DNA of 64,000 bases from Streptomyces sp. NBC_00510 (GCA_036013505.1 CP107851.1:6532501-6596500); one strand, 5' to 3'; counted from the stretch's first letter, positions 46,008 to 55,515 are shown. The notes: generated by a model not told the origin, from the sequence alone. Translations and numbers: made by a program.

Positions 46008-46831
46008 AGCAGCGCCCCGAGATCGTGAAGTCCCTCGTCGCCAGCGACCTGGACCGCACCCTCATCTACTCGCCGTCGGCCCTGGCCCTGTCCATGGCCG
46101 ACGAGGAGGCGCCGCGGCTGCTGTGCGTCGAGGTGCACGAGGGCCGGCCGCTGTCCTTCATGACCGAGAACGCCGCCGCGCTGATCCAGCGGCTCGCGGC
46201 CGCCGCCGAGTTCGTCCCGGCGACGACCCGCACCCGCAAGCAGTACCGGCGCATCAACCTCCCGGGCCCCGTCCCCCGGTACGCGATCTGCGCCAACGGC
46301 GGGCACATCCTGGTCAAGGGCCACACCGACCACGACTGGAACGCCGAGATGCGCCGCCGCCTCGACGAGGGCTGCGCGCCGCTGGCCGAGGTCCGCGAGT
46401 TCATGGCCCGCACCTCCGACGAGTCCTGGCTGCGCAAGGAACGCGTCGCCGAGGACCTGTTCGTCTACCTGGTCGTGGAGCGGTCGCTGCTGCCCGAGCG
46501 CTGGGTGAAGGACCTCGCCGAATGGGCGGAGGAGCGCGGCTGGACGGTCTCGCTGCAGGGCCGCAAGGTCTACGCCGTGCCCAAGCCGCTCACCAAGTCC
46601 GCGGCGCTGGCCGAGGTCGTCCGCCGCACCGGCGCCGACCACGTCCTCGCCGCGGGCGACTCCCTGCTGGACGCGGAGCTGCTGCTCGCCGCCCACACCG
46701 CCTGGCGTCCCGGCCACGGCGAACTCGCCGACACCGGCTGGGGCGCGCCGCACGTCGACGCGCTGACCCTGCCCGGCGTCGCGGCGGGGGAGGAGATCCT
46801 GCGCCGGATGCTCAGCGTGGCGCGCCGCTGA
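46004..46831 (+). CDS. HAD-superfamily phosphatase of the Ter module
   Basis: 275 aa. Motif I SDLDRTLIYS near the N-terminus, cap region RYAICANGGHILVKG, and the C-terminal motif IV region VLAAGDSLLDAELL. GTG start overlaps the preceding stop (GTGA). It probably removes a phosphate from the product made by the upstream lyase and phosphoribosyltransferase. The last 20 nt overlap the convergent kinase gene. Confidence 0.9.
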   Translation: MKQRPEIVKSLVASDLDRTLIYSPSALALSMADEEAPRLLCVEVHEGRPLSFMTENAAALIQRLAAAAEFVPATTRTRKQYRRINLPGPVPRYAICANGGHILVKGHTDHDWNAEMRRRLDEGCAPLAEVREFMARTSDESWLRKERVAEDLFVYLVVERSLLPERWVKDLAEWAEERGWTVSLQGRKVYAVPKPLTKSAALAEVVRRTGADHVLAAGDSLLDAELLLAAHTAWRPGHGELADTGWGAPHVDALTLPGVAAGEEILRRMLSVARR

Positions 46832-47456
46832 CCCCGCCGGTCCGCACCACCCGGGTGCACGCGCTGCGCGTCGCCTCGACGCGCAGCGCGTTCGGCCGTT
46901 CGCTGGCCTCGATGAAGGCCCGGGCCTCCGCCTCCGTGCGACCGCCCGTCACATGCCTGACCAGCAGCCGGTCCTCACGCACCTCGGGGTCGGCCTCGAC
47001 GAACCACAGCTCGTCCAGCAGGTCCCTGACCTCGTGCCAGCCGGCGCCGTCGTCGGCCAGGTAGTTCCCCTCCGTCACCACCAGCCGGGCCTGCGGGAGT
47101 ACGGCGATCCCCGCCGCGACCGGCTCGTCGAGGTCCCGGTCGAAGTCCGGCGCGTAGACGGCGCGGCCCTGCCACGAGCGCAGCCGCCGCAGCAGATGGA
47201 CGTAGCCGTCCACGTCGAAGGTCTCCGGCGCGCCCTTGCGGCCGCGCAGTCCGAGCCGGTCCAGCTGGGCGTTGGAGAGGTGGAAGCCGTCCATCGGCAC
47301 GTACGCCGCCGTACCCGCGCCGAGCCGCGCGTCGACCCCCTCCACCAGCGAACGGGCCAGGGTCGACTTGCCCGCCGCGGGCGCGCCCGCCAACCCCAGG
47401 AGCACCCGCCTGCCTGGCATGCTGGGCACCAGGGCGAGGACGTCATCCACGTACAT
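46812..47456 (-). CDS. nucleoside/nucleotide kinase family P-loop protein
   Basis: 214 aa, uridine kinase/phosphoribulokinase-like. Walker A GAPAAGKST, then VPMDGFHLSNAQLD and TEGNYLADDG motifs, and a terminal lid VRHVTGGRTEAEAR. TAAGGT (minus strand, 47468-47463) lies 6 nt before the ATG, suggesting a leaderless message. It is adjacent and convergent to the Ter HAD gene, so a link to its nucleoside-like product is conceivable but not supported by operon structure. Confidence 0.85.
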   Translation of the reverse strand: MYVDDVLALVPSMPGRRVLLGLAGAPAAGKSTLARSLVEGVDARLGAGTAAYVPMDGFHLSNAQLDRLGLRGRKGAPETFDVDGYVHLLRRLRSWQGRAVYAPDFDRDLDEPVAAGIAVLPQARLVVTEGNYLADDGAGWHEVRDLLDELWFVEADPEVREDRLLVRHVTGGRTEAEARAFIEASERPNALRVEATRSACTRVVRTGGVSGAPR

Positions 47457-47478
47457 GCCGCCACCTTAAGGAGCAGCC

Positions 47479-48138
47479 GTGCCCGAGACCAAGAACCCGC
47501 AGCTCACGCCCGAACTGTACGCGTACGTCCTCGAGCACAATCCGCCCCTGGACCCGGTCCAGGAGGAACTGGTCGAGATCACGCACACCCGCTTCGGTGA
47601 CGCGGCGGGCATGCAGTCGGCGCGCGAGCAGGGTCCGCTGCTGGCCTTCCTGGTGCGGCTGACCGGGGCCCGGCAGGTCGTGGAGGTCGGCACCTTCACC
47701 GGCTTCTCCGCCCTGTCCATGGCGCAGGCGCTGCCCGCGGACGGGTGCCTGATCGCCTGCGACATCTCCGAGGAGTGGACCGCGGTCGCCCGGGAGGCCT
47801 GGGCCAAGGCCGGTGTCGCCGACCGCGTGGACCTGCGGATCGCGCCCGCCCTGGACACGCTGCGGGCGCTGCCGCGCGATCCGTGGATCGACCTGGTCTA
47901 CCTCGACGCCGACAAGGGCAACTACGTCAACTACTGGGAGGAGCTGGTGCCGCGGATGCGGCCCGGCGGGATCATCGCCGCCGACAACACGCTCTTCCAC
48001 GGGCGGGTCGTGGACCCGCGCGCCACGGGTGACACGGCGGGGATCCGGGCGTTCAACGACCGCGTCGCGGCCGACGGGCGCGTCGAGGGGCTGCTGCTGA
48101 CCGTGGCGGACGGACTGACCCTGGCGCGCAAGCTGTGA
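47479..48138 (+). CDS. class I O-methyltransferase (CCoAOMT-like)
   Basis: 219 aa. SAM motif I VVEVGTFTGFSALSMAQAL, acidic LIACDISEEW, and metal-site segment VYLDADKGNYVNYWEEL with ADNTLFHGRV. Methylates catechol-like hydroxyls with a divalent metal. GTG start with AAGGAG 6 nt before. Divergent from the kinase by 22 nt. Confidence 0.9.
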   Translation: MPETKNPQLTPELYAYVLEHNPPLDPVQEELVEITHTRFGDAAGMQSAREQGPLLAFLVRLTGARQVVEVGTFTGFSALSMAQALPADGCLIACDISEEWTAVAREAWAKAGVADRVDLRIAPALDTLRALPRDPWIDLVYLDADKGNYVNYWEELVPRMRPGGIIAADNTLFHGRVVDPRATGDTAGIRAFNDRVAADGRVEGLLLTVADGLTLARKL

Positions 48139-48158
48139 GCCGTGGTTAATCTGTGCCC

Positions 48159-48383
48159 ATGCCCCGTTACGAGTACCGCTGCCGCTCCTGCGGCACCACG
48201 TTCGAGCTGAGCCGGCCGATGGCGGAGTCCGCCGCGCCGGCGGAGTGCCCCGCCGGGCACGACGACACCGTCAAGCTCCTGTCGACGGTCGCGGTCGGCG
48301 GCACCGCCGCCGCCTCCGCGGCGGCGGCCCCCCGCCCGGCCGCGGGCGGCGGGGGCTGCTGCGGCGGCGGCTGCTGCGGCTGA
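48159..48383 (+). CDS. FmdB-family zinc ribbon protein with Gly-Cys tail
   Basis: 74 aa. MPRYEYRCRSCGTTFEL contains the first CxxC of the FmdB zinc ribbon; CPAGH provides the second pair. The unusual tail has two Cys-Cys pairs in a Gly-rich run (GGGGCCGGGCCG). TAATCT (48147-48152) is 6 nt before ATG 48159, so a leaderless start is chosen. Putative regulatory or RNA-associated protein. Confidence 0.88.
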   Translation: MPRYEYRCRSCGTTFELSRPMAESAAPAECPAGHDDTVKLLSTVAVGGTAAASAAAAPRPAAGGGGCCGGGCCG

Positions 48384-48446
48384 CGGGCCGCGGCGGGGCC
48401 GGATAACCGTTCGCGGGACGGCGCCCCAGGGCGGGACACTGCCCGG

Positions 48447-49670
48447 GTGACGCAGCAGCCGGCGGCAGGACGCGTGGTCGACGTCGTGGTGACGTGCGAC
48501 GGCGAACGGCTGGGCGGGTGCGGCCCCTTCACCGTCGCGGGCCCTTGGTGGTCCGACGTCACGGAGGTCGTGGCACGCCTGGAGGCCCTGCTCGGCGTGC
48601 CGGTGGCCGTGCTGCGGCTGGTCGCGGTCGAGGGCGGCGAGGGCGGGCGCGACGGCGCGGTGACGTACCACGCCGAGGCCCTGCGCAGGCCGCCCGGCGG
48701 AGTGCCGCTCGGGCCCGCGGCCAGCGGCGGCGACCGTGCGGTCCCGGGCCCGGAGGCGTTGCGGGCCGACTGGGCGACGGCGCCGGGCCTGCGGGAGGCG
48801 CTGGCCTGGGCGCACGGCGTGCTGGGCGGTGGCACGGCCGAGCAGGTCAGGACGTGGAACCTCTCCGGGCTGTTCCGCATGACGGCCGGCGACGGCCGCA
48901 CGGCCTGGCTGAAGACGACCAGCCCCCGCTTCAACGCCTGCGAGGCCACCGTCATCGGGCTCTTCGCCGCCGCGGACCGGGCGTTCGTCCCCGAGGTCCT
49001 GGCGGCGGACACCCCGCGGCGGAGGGTGCTGCTCGGGCACGTGCCCGGCGACGACTGTTGGCGGGCCGCCCCGCGGGTCGCGGCGGCCGCCGTGCGGCGG
49101 CTGGCGTCCGCGCAAGCCGCGCTCGCCACGACGACGGCGCCCGCCGGGCTGTGCGACCGCACACCACGCACCCTGGCCGCCCGGGTGCACCGGCTGCTGG
49201 ACGGCGAGGCCGGCCGGGAACTCACCCCGGCGGAGCGGACCCGGGCCCGCCTGCTGGCCGGGCGACTGCCCGCGCTCGTCGCGGAACTGGACGCCTGCGG
49301 GCTGCCGCACACCGTCGTGCACGGCGACTTCCGCCCGGGGAACTGGCGTTGCGACGGGCGGCGCGTCGTCATGGTGGACTTCGCCGACAGCCACTACGGC
49401 CACCCCGTCCTCGACGGCCTGCGCCCACGGGAGTTCCTCGACCCACGCAGTTGGGAGGCCGCCGCCGAGGCCTGGGTCCGGACCTGGTCGGCACTGCTGC
49501 CCGCGGCCGACCCCCGGCGGGCGCTCACGGTGGGCGAGCCGCTGGCGCATCTGCTGTACGCCGTCCGCTACCAGGAGTTCCTGGACAACATCGAACCGAG
49601 CGAGCGGGTCTACCACGAGGGCGACCCCGCCGCCGAGATCCGCGCCGCGCTGTCCTGCGCCGAGCGGTAG
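48447..49670 (+). CDS. aminoglycoside-phosphotransferase-like kinase
   Basis: 407 aa. A 100-aa N-terminal region of unknown fold precedes an APH-type kinase domain: AWLKTTSPRFNACEATVI, catalytic loop HTVVHGDFRPGNWR (Asp in HGDF), and the metal Asp in VMVDFADSHYG. GTG preceded by GACACT at 48435-48440, 6 nt away, fits a leaderless message. Substrate unknown; resistance or small-metabolite phosphorylation are both possible. Confidence 0.82.
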   Translation: MTQQPAAGRVVDVVVTCDGERLGGCGPFTVAGPWWSDVTEVVARLEALLGVPVAVLRLVAVEGGEGGRDGAVTYHAEALRRPPGGVPLGPAASGGDRAVPGPEALRADWATAPGLREALAWAHGVLGGGTAEQVRTWNLSGLFRMTAGDGRTAWLKTTSPRFNACEATVIGLFAAADRAFVPEVLAADTPRRRVLLGHVPGDDCWRAAPRVAAAAVRRLASAQAALATTTAPAGLCDRTPRTLAARVHRLLDGEAGRELTPAERTRARLLAGRLPALVAELDACGLPHTVVHGDFRPGNWRCDGRRVVMVDFADSHYGHPVLDGLRPREFLDPRSWEAAAEAWVRTWSALLPAADPRRALTVGEPLAHLLYAVRYQEFLDNIEPSERVYHEGDPAAEIRAALSCAER

Positions 49671-49763
49671 TGCCGGGGGGCGGGTGCCGGTGGGTGGGTG
49701 CCGGAGGTTCGGCCGTCCGCCGCCCGGCCGTCCCGCGCCCGACGGCCTCATCACCGCGTACGG

Positions 49764-51005
49764 CTACCGTCCCGAGGCACGGTCCTCGCGGATCGCGGCG
49801 ACGACCCGGGTCGCCGCGTCGCGCACCGCGGCGGTCTCGGTGAGGAAGTGCCACCAGTCGGGGTGCCGGCCCTGGAGTCCGTCGACGGCGCGGTCGAGCC
49901 GGGCGACGGCCTCGTCGAGGGGGCGCGCGTGCCGCTGCTCAGGCGTCGTACGGCCCTGCATGGCGAGCCGCTGGGCGTCCCGGACGGCGAACCGGGTCCG
50001 CTCGATCTCGCCGTGCGGGTCCTTGCTGACCTCGTTGAGCCGCCGCAGCCGGTCGCCGGCCGCGGACACCGCCGCGTCGGCGTCGTCGAGCAGCGCCCGC
50101 ACCGTGCCGAGCAGGGCCGTCGCGTCCGGCCAGCGCTGCTCGTCGCGGGCCTTCGCCGCCTCCGAGAGCTTCTGCTCCGCGCGGCCCACGGCCTCCGTCG
50201 CCCGCTCCGGCACGTGCTGCAGGTCCTGCCAGCACGCCATGCTGAACCGGCGGCGCAGCTCGCTCAGGACCGGATCGACGCCCTCCGTGCGGGTCGCCAG
50301 GGCCTGGGTCCGGGTCCGCAGCGACACGATCCGCTTGTCGATCTCACGGGCCCGCTCGGGCAGGCGTTCGGCCTCCGCGCGGATGGCCTCGGCCGTGCGC
50401 AGCACCTCGTCGGCGCGCCGGATGGTCTCCTGCACGCCGTGCGCGCCGGCGCCCTGGTTGAGCTTGGTCAGCTCCGGGCCGAGGGCCGCCAGCCGGGCCG
50501 CGAGGTCGTCGGCGCGAAGACCCGATGCCCGTACGGCGTCCAGTGCGTTGGACGCGGCGAGCAGGGCCTGGCGGGCCCGTTCGACGGCGGGGGCGAGGCG
50601 GGCGAGCTGGGTCTCGGCCTTGTCCAGCAGCGGGCCGAGCCCCCGCGCGAAGGCGTCCAGGTCGGTCCTGGCACGGACCAGGTCGTCCTTCGCCTTGGTG
50701 AGCTCGGTACGGGCGCGGGCCGCGGTGGCGGCCTCCAACTCGTCGCGGTCCAGGTCGTAGGCGTCGACCGCAGCGATGTAGGCGGCGCTGACCTGGTCGA
50801 TGCGCTCGCCCAGCGCCCGGAAGTCATCGGTGGCGCGCCGTGCGGCGGGGGAGCTGTCGACGGCGGTGATGGTCTCTATGGAGATCACCAGGTCGCGCTG
50901 GGCGGTGTCCAGCTCGTAGAACGCCTCGGCGGCGGCGTCCTTCGCGGCCTGGGCGTCGGCGCGCAGATTGTCACCGCGCCGCCACCACGAGCGTGCCGTC
51001 GTCAC
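49764..51005 (-). CDS. conserved coiled-coil protein of unknown function
   Basis: 413 aa, almost entirely helical and rich in Ala, Arg, Glu and Leu; heptad patterns run from about residue 30 to 330 (for example ALLAASNALDAVRASGLRAD). No signal peptide or membrane span. GTG 51005 has GGGAGAGGG nearby. No family is recognised; it could be a structural or scaffold protein. It lies upstream of, and is separate from, the lipoprotein gene. Confidence 0.75.
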   Translation of the reverse strand: MTTARSWWRRGDNLRADAQAAKDAAAEAFYELDTAQRDLVISIETITAVDSSPAARRATDDFRALGERIDQVSAAYIAAVDAYDLDRDELEAATAARARTELTKAKDDLVRARTDLDAFARGLGPLLDKAETQLARLAPAVERARQALLAASNALDAVRASGLRADDLAARLAALGPELTKLNQGAGAHGVQETIRRADEVLRTAEAIRAEAERLPERAREIDKRIVSLRTRTQALATRTEGVDPVLSELRRRFSMACWQDLQHVPERATEAVGRAEQKLSEAAKARDEQRWPDATALLGTVRALLDDADAAVSAAGDRLRRLNEVSKDPHGEIERTRFAVRDAQRLAMQGRTTPEQRHARPLDEAVARLDRAVDGLQGRHPDWWHFLTETAAVRDAATRVVAAIREDRASGR

Positions 51006-51095
51006 AGTCGCCCTCTCCCGCAGGTCCGCCGCCGGTGGTTGTCCGCTCCAGTCTCCCACCTGGCTGGGACGAATACACGGGCCGGGCGGTTGCGG

Positions 51096-51863
51096 TCAGC
51101 GGCCGGCTTCCGTGACGCTCACCGAGCCGTCGCCCGTACGGACCGTCACGACGTGGCCGCTGGTGTCGTCGCGGGGGACGTCCACGCTGACGTGCCCGTC
51201 GCCGGAGCGTGCGGAGACCTTGTAGCTCTGGTGGGGCAGCACGACGCTGACCCGTCCGTCGCCGGTCGTCGCCTCGACGAGGTCGGGCACCTTGTCGAAG
51301 GCCAGCTTCACCGAGCCGTCCGAGGTGTGGGCGCTGACCTCGCGGGAGCGGATGCCGCCGGCGTCGATCCGGCCGTCGCCGCTGGAGAGCCGGAGCGGGC
51401 CGGTCACGTTTCGGACGACCACCGAGCCGTCGCCCGTGGTGAGCTCCAGCGGGGTGCTGAAGCCGCTCGCCTCCACGCTGCCGTCGCCGTTGACCACCGT
51501 CAGGCGGACCCCGCGCGGCACCAGCACCTCGTGGCGCACCGAGCAGTCCTGCACGGCGCCCTGGCACTTGGTGCGGAAGGTCAGGGTGTGCCCGTGCATC
51601 GACCAGGTGGCCTTCGGCGTGTCGCCGAACACGGCCCAGCCGTCGAACCACCGGGTGACCCGGATCTCGTCCACGTCGGCCGGTTTCACCACGACCTTGC
51701 TGTCGGAGGAGTCGATGGTCAGTTCGTTCCCGTCGAGCGCGAAGCTCTTGCGCTCCGGCTCGCTGTCGTCGGAGGCGTTCGCGCAGGCGGACGCCGTACC
51801 GATCAGCGCCACGACGCCCGCGGCGGCGGCGAGGGTCCTCAACGTGCGGGTGCTCTTCGTCAT
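51096..51863 (-). CDS. DUF4097 beta-repeat lipoprotein
   Basis: 255 aa. Lipoprotein signal ending GTASAC, then a right-handed beta-repeat domain with GDGSV/GDGRI turns (NGDGSVEASG, TTGDGSVVV, SSGDGRIDAGG, RTGDGSVSVTE), typical of DUF4097/adhesin-like proteins. TAGCGT (minus strand, 51876-51871) is 7 nt before the ATG. Probably surface-exposed; function unknown. Confidence 0.88.
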   Translation of the reverse strand: MTKSTRTLRTLAAAAGVVALIGTASACANASDDSEPERKSFALDGNELTIDSSDSKVVVKPADVDEIRVTRWFDGWAVFGDTPKATWSMHGHTLTFRTKCQGAVQDCSVRHEVLVPRGVRLTVVNGDGSVEASGFSTPLELTTGDGSVVVRNVTGPLRLSSGDGRIDAGGIRSREVSAHTSDGSVKLAFDKVPDLVEATTGDGRVSVVLPHQSYKVSARSGDGHVSVDVPRDDTSGHVVTVRTGDGSVSVTEAGR

Positions 51864-51968
51864 ACCCAGGACGCTACGGAGCGTCCGATGTGCCCGGAAT
51901 CAGGCCGCCCACCGGAAGCGGGGTGGGGAAAACCCCCGCCCCGCCCGGGGGTTCGGCGGGCCGACGGC

Positions 51969-52025
51969 CGTGCTCGTGGCGGACGGTACGGGCCGGCCGG
52001 GGCCGCCCGCCTCGCCACGAGCACG
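51969..52025. terminator. hairpin between encapsulin and DUF4097 genes
   Basis: CGTGCTCGTGGCG (51969-51981) pairs perfectly with CGCCACGAGCACG (52013-52025) around 31 nt, about 50 nt after the encapsulin stop. It suggests that the encapsulin message ends here. Confidence 0.6.
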
Positions 52026-52073
52026 CGCCGCCGCTCTTGGAGGCCGCGTGCGCGCCGGGACCGGGCTCCGGGC

Positions 52074-53495
52074 CTAGGCTCCGGGACGCGCGATCTCCAC
52101 GTTCTCCAGGACGCCGAGGGCGTCGGGGACGAGGACGGCCGCCGAATAGTAGGTGCTGACGAGATAGGAGATGATCGCCTTCTCGTCGATCCCCATGAAA
52201 CGCACCGACAGGCCCGGCTCGTACTCGTCCGGAATTCCCGTCTGGTGCAGGCCGATCACGCCCTGGTTGTCCTCGCCGGTGCGCATCACCAGGATCGAGG
52301 TGGTGTTCTCCCGGGAAATCGGGATCTTGTTGCAGGGGAGGATCGGGATTCCGCGCCACGACGGCACGTGGTGGCCGTGGAAATCGATGGTGTGCGGCAC
52401 CAGGCCGCGGCTGTTGAATTCCCTTCCGATGGCCGCGATGGCCCGCGGATGGGCCAGCAGGTACTGGGCGTTGCGGCGCCGGCTGATCAGTTCGTCGAGG
52501 TCGTCGGGGGTGGGCGGTCCGGAGTGCGTGGTGATGCGCTGCCGGTAGTCGGCGTTGTGCAGCAGGCCGAACTCCCGGTTGTTGAGCAGTTCGTGCTCCT
52601 GTCGTTCGCGCAGTGCCTCGACGGTCAGCTTCACCTGCTGCTCGACCTGGTTGTAGGGCTGGTTGTACAGGTCGGCGACGCGGGTGTGGACCTTCAGCAC
52701 GGTCTGGGCGACGCTCAGTTCGTACTCGCGCGGGGAGAGGTCGTAGTCCACGAAGGTGCCGGGCAGGTCCGGTTCCCCGACGTGGCCCGAGGCCAGTTCG
52801 ATGGCCTTCTCGCCGTACTTGTTCTGCGCCTGCTGGGTGCCGGTGACGAAGCCCGCGACGTGCTCGCGCAGCCCGTCGGCCTGCTGCATGACGGCCTGGA
52901 AGGCCTGGCGCGGCAGGGCGAGCACGGTGACGGCGGTGGCCGCCCTGGCGGTGTAGTCCCAGGTGCTGTCGGGGCCGGCCAGCCCTTCGGAGCCGAAGTG
53001 GTCGCCGTCGGCGATGCTGCCGATCACGCCCTGGCCGTCCCACTTGGCCGGGGCCAGCTTGTCGATCCTGCCGTGGGCGACGAGGAAGACGTGGTCGGCC
53101 GGCTGCCCGGCGGCCACGAGCGTCTCGCCGGCCGTGAACTCCCGTTGCTCGAACTGCCCGGCGAGCGTGGTCAGCACCGCGTCGTCGGTGAACCCGCGCA
53201 GCAGTGGCAGTTCGCCGAGCTCCGCCGGGATCACCCGGACCTCGGAGCCGGTCTGGACGAAGTCCACCCTTCCGTCGCCCACCGAGTAGCTGAGCCTCCG
53301 GTTGACCCGGTAGGCGCCGCCGGCGGCCTCGACCCACGGCAGCACCCGCAGCAGCCACCGCGATGTGATTCCCTGCATCTGCGGCGCGGATTTGGTGGTC
53401 GTCGCCAAATTCCGCGCGGCAGCGGTGCCCAGACTCCGCTGAGACTGGCCGTTCCCCGTCGCCGCCTCCGACGCGACACCCGGCTCAACCGTCAT
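52074..53495 (-). CDS. family 2B encapsulin shell protein with cyclic-nucleotide-binding domain
   Basis: 473 aa HK97-fold nanocompartment shell protein. The N-terminal arm ([20 protein letters not shown], 21-40) and [20 protein letters not shown] (47-66) are family 2 landmarks. A cNMP-binding domain is inserted at about 95-215 with [18 protein letters not shown] and GDHFGSEGL. The rest, including [20 protein letters not shown] and [20 protein letters not shown], is the shell core. Such shells house enzymes, e.g. terpene cyclases in Streptomyces. No known cargo gene lies next to it here. Confidence 0.92.
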   Translation of the reverse strand: MTVEPGVASEAATGNGQSQRSLGTAAARNLATTTKSAPQMQGITSRWLLRVLPWVEAAGGAYRVNRRLSYSVGDGRVDFVQTGSEVRVIPAELGELPLLRGFTDDAVLTTLAGQFEQREFTAGETLVAAGQPADHVFLVAHGRIDKLAPAKWDGQGVIGSIADGDHFGSEGLAGPDSTWDYTARAATAVTVLALPRQAFQAVMQQADGLREHVAGFVTGTQQAQNKYGEKAIELASGHVGEPDLPGTFVDYDLSPREYELSVAQTVLKVHTRVADLYNQPYNQVEQQVKLTVEALRERQEHELLNNREFGLLHNADYRQRITTHSGPPTPDDLDELISRRRNAQYLLAHPRAIAAIGREFNSRGLVPHTIDFHGHHVPSWRGIPILPCNKIPISRENTTSILVMRTGEDNQGVIGLHQTGIPDEYEPGLSVRFMGIDEKAIISYLVSTYYSAAVLVPDALGVLENVEIARPGA

Positions 53496-54017
53496 GGATG
53501 GTCCTTCCCTTGCGGCCCGATGGCCCACGCGCACAAAAGCGTGGATTAGGCAATCAATTCACGGTGAAACGAGGTTTCTTGTGCGGTGGTTCCCCCTGCC
53601 TTCTGCCGCTTTCCTCTCGGAAGCTACCCACCGGATGGAGCGCCCTGCACTCACTCATTCGGGTGAGCCTGGTGTCCCGGGCCCGCCGGAGTGGGCCGAC
53701 CGGTCGTGGACGTACGCGTGTGCGAAGGCGGGTGCCGGATGCCGGAGGGCCCATTGCGTGGCATGTCCATGATGTGGGCCGGAAGTCGAGCGGAACATCT
53801 CGTTCCGGGGACGTTCTGTCGTCCCTCCCGGTTAATCGCGTGCTATTCCCGATCGTCACCATCGAAGATGAGGAAAACGTCACGCGCCCCGAGGGGATCA
53901 CAGGAGCATGGCTGGCGTACGCTGTACGGCTGAGAGCGGATCGCAGAAGAACCGCTTCTGCGCGACACCGCCTCACACCTCGATGGCGCCGCGCACTCGC
54001 AGGGAGAGGAGGACGCG
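53496..54017. other. 522-nt intergenic region upstream of the encapsulin gene
   Basis: AT-richer than its surroundings. It holds the encapsulin promoter and the promoter of the divergent DedA gene. CACGC(N8)GCGTG at about 53528-53545 and CTCAC(N8)GTGAG at about 53653-53670 are small inverted repeats. Short open frames here have no ribosome site or family resemblance; none is called a gene. Confidence 0.4.
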
Positions 54018-54686
54018 GTGTTCATCGGAGCAGGTTCCCTGTTCGATTCACCGTGGATCTACGCCCTGGTAGCCGCCTCCATCGTGCTCGACGTCTTCCT
54101 GCCGGTGATGCCGAGCGGCGTCCTGCTGATCTCGGCGGCCACGGCCGGCACCGCCGCCGGCGGCAACGACATCCTCGACGTGCTCGCCCTGCTGCTCTGC
54201 GCGGCCGTCGCCTCCACCCTGGGCGACCTGGCCGCCTACCGCCTCGCCTGGCGCGGCGGCGAGTGGATCGACCAGCACGTGGCGCACTCGCGCCGGCTCT
54301 CCACCGCCCAGGAGATCCTGGGTGCCGTCCTGTCCCGCGGCGGTGGCGCGCTCGTCGTGCTCGCCCGCTTCGCCCCGGCCGGCCGCTCCGTCGTCAGCCT
54401 CACGGCCGGCGCCGCGCACCGCCGCATCCGCGAGTTCCTGCCCTGGTCGGCGCTGGCCGGCCTGGCCTGGGCCGCGTACAGCGTGGGCCTGGGCTACGCG
54501 GGCGGCCAGTGGCTCGGCGCCGGCTGGCTCGGCACCGCCACCTCCGCCGTCGCGCTGGTCGGCTCCGGCTCCCTCGCCGCGTACGTCTTCCGCCGGGAGC
54601 GCCGCGCCCAGACGGTCGTCCCGGTGACGCTGCCCGCGCAGGCCGCGGCCACGCCCGAACGGGCCACCGTCGCCGAGGCCCGCTGA
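54018..54686 (+). CDS. DedA/SNARE-associated (VTT) family membrane protein
   Basis: 222 aa, about five spans. DedA signature region with LPVMPSGVLLISAATAGT and the Arg-containing ARFAPAGRSVVSLTAGAAH helix. GAGAGGAGGACGCGGTG gives a good ribosome site. DedA proteins flip or support lipid carriers such as undecaprenyl phosphate and help membrane-potential homeostasis. C-terminal 30 aa are Ala/Thr-rich and probably disordered. Confidence 0.88.
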   Translation: MFIGAGSLFDSPWIYALVAASIVLDVFLPVMPSGVLLISAATAGTAAGGNDILDVLALLLCAAVASTLGDLAAYRLAWRGGEWIDQHVAHSRRLSTAQEILGAVLSRGGGALVVLARFAPAGRSVVSLTAGAAHRRIREFLPWSALAGLAWAAYSVGLGYAGGQWLGAGWLGTATSAVALVGSGSLAAYVFRRERRAQTVVPVTLPAQAAATPERATVAEAR

Positions 54687-54806
54687 GCCGCACCGGTCCG
54701 CACCCCGGGTGGGCGCCGCCGATGGGCGGCCCCGCACGAGCCGTGACAGCATCGGTACGGACAGAAACCGGTCTGGGGGGCCAACGGACGGATCGGAGAC
54801 CCCCCG

Positions 54807-55475
54807 ATGCGACTCGGACCGCTCACCGGCCTGGCTGCCGTGATCCTCGCCGCCGTCTCCTACGCGCTCCAGGGGGACACCCCGGGGATCGGCAGCTCGG
54901 GGGTCGCGGTCAGGGCGTTCTACCTCACCCACGACACGCGGCAGGGCGTCGGCCTGTACCTGCTGCTCGTCGCGGGACTCTTCCTGGTCTTCTTCGCCGG
55001 CTACCTGCGGCACGTCCTTGCCACGTCCGACCGCACCGGCTGGCTGCCCCAGGTCGCCTTCGCCGGTGGCATCCTGGCCGCCCTCGGCTTCTGGATCAGC
55101 GCCGGGCTCACCCTCAGCCTGGTCGAGGCCAGCGACCGGGCCCTGGTCGGCGGCGGCGCCCTCCAGGCGCTCAACGCCCTCGGCAGCGACCTGTTCATGC
55201 CCATCCTGGCCGGGATCGGGGTCATGCTGCTCGGGGCGGGACTGGCGATCTCCCGCGGCGACGGCGACCCGCTGCCGCACTGGCTGGGCTGGGTGGCCTT
55301 CGTCCTGGGCGTGCTGATGTTCATCCCGTACGCCGGCTTCATCGGCCTCGGGCTCGCCGGGCTGTGGGTCATCGCCGTGTGCGTGATCCTGCTCGCACCG
55401 GGGCAACGGCAGGGCACGCCGGGCGGTCCCGGCCCGGCCGCCCCCGGTCAGCCGCGGGACAACACCGGCCGCTGA
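54807..55475 (+). CDS. multi-span membrane protein of unknown function
   Basis: 222 aa, about six hydrophobic helices: TGLAAVILAAVSYAL at the N-terminus, LYLLLVAGLFLVFFAGYL, then LFMPILAGIGVMLLGAGLAI and others. Pro/Gly-rich tail. GGGGGGCC-type upstream sequence, no strong ribosome site. No family recognised with certainty; it resembles DUF4386-like proteins. Confidence 0.75.
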   Translation: MRLGPLTGLAAVILAAVSYALQGDTPGIGSSGVAVRAFYLTHDTRQGVGLYLLLVAGLFLVFFAGYLRHVLATSDRTGWLPQVAFAGGILAALGFWISAGLTLSLVEASDRALVGGGALQALNALGSDLFMPILAGIGVMLLGAGLAISRGDGDPLPHWLGWVAFVLGVLMFIPYAGFIGLGLAGLWVIAVCVILLAPGQRQGTPGGPGPAAPGQPRDNTGR

Positions 55476-55515
55476 GACCGCTGCGCAGCGGGCTCCGGCC
55501 GCGCGGGGCCGCGGC

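Noticed and set aside
53554-53976. open frames in the encapsulin upstream region, considered as a small cargo gene
   Set aside because: No ribosome site, no recognisable domain and atypical composition in each frame.
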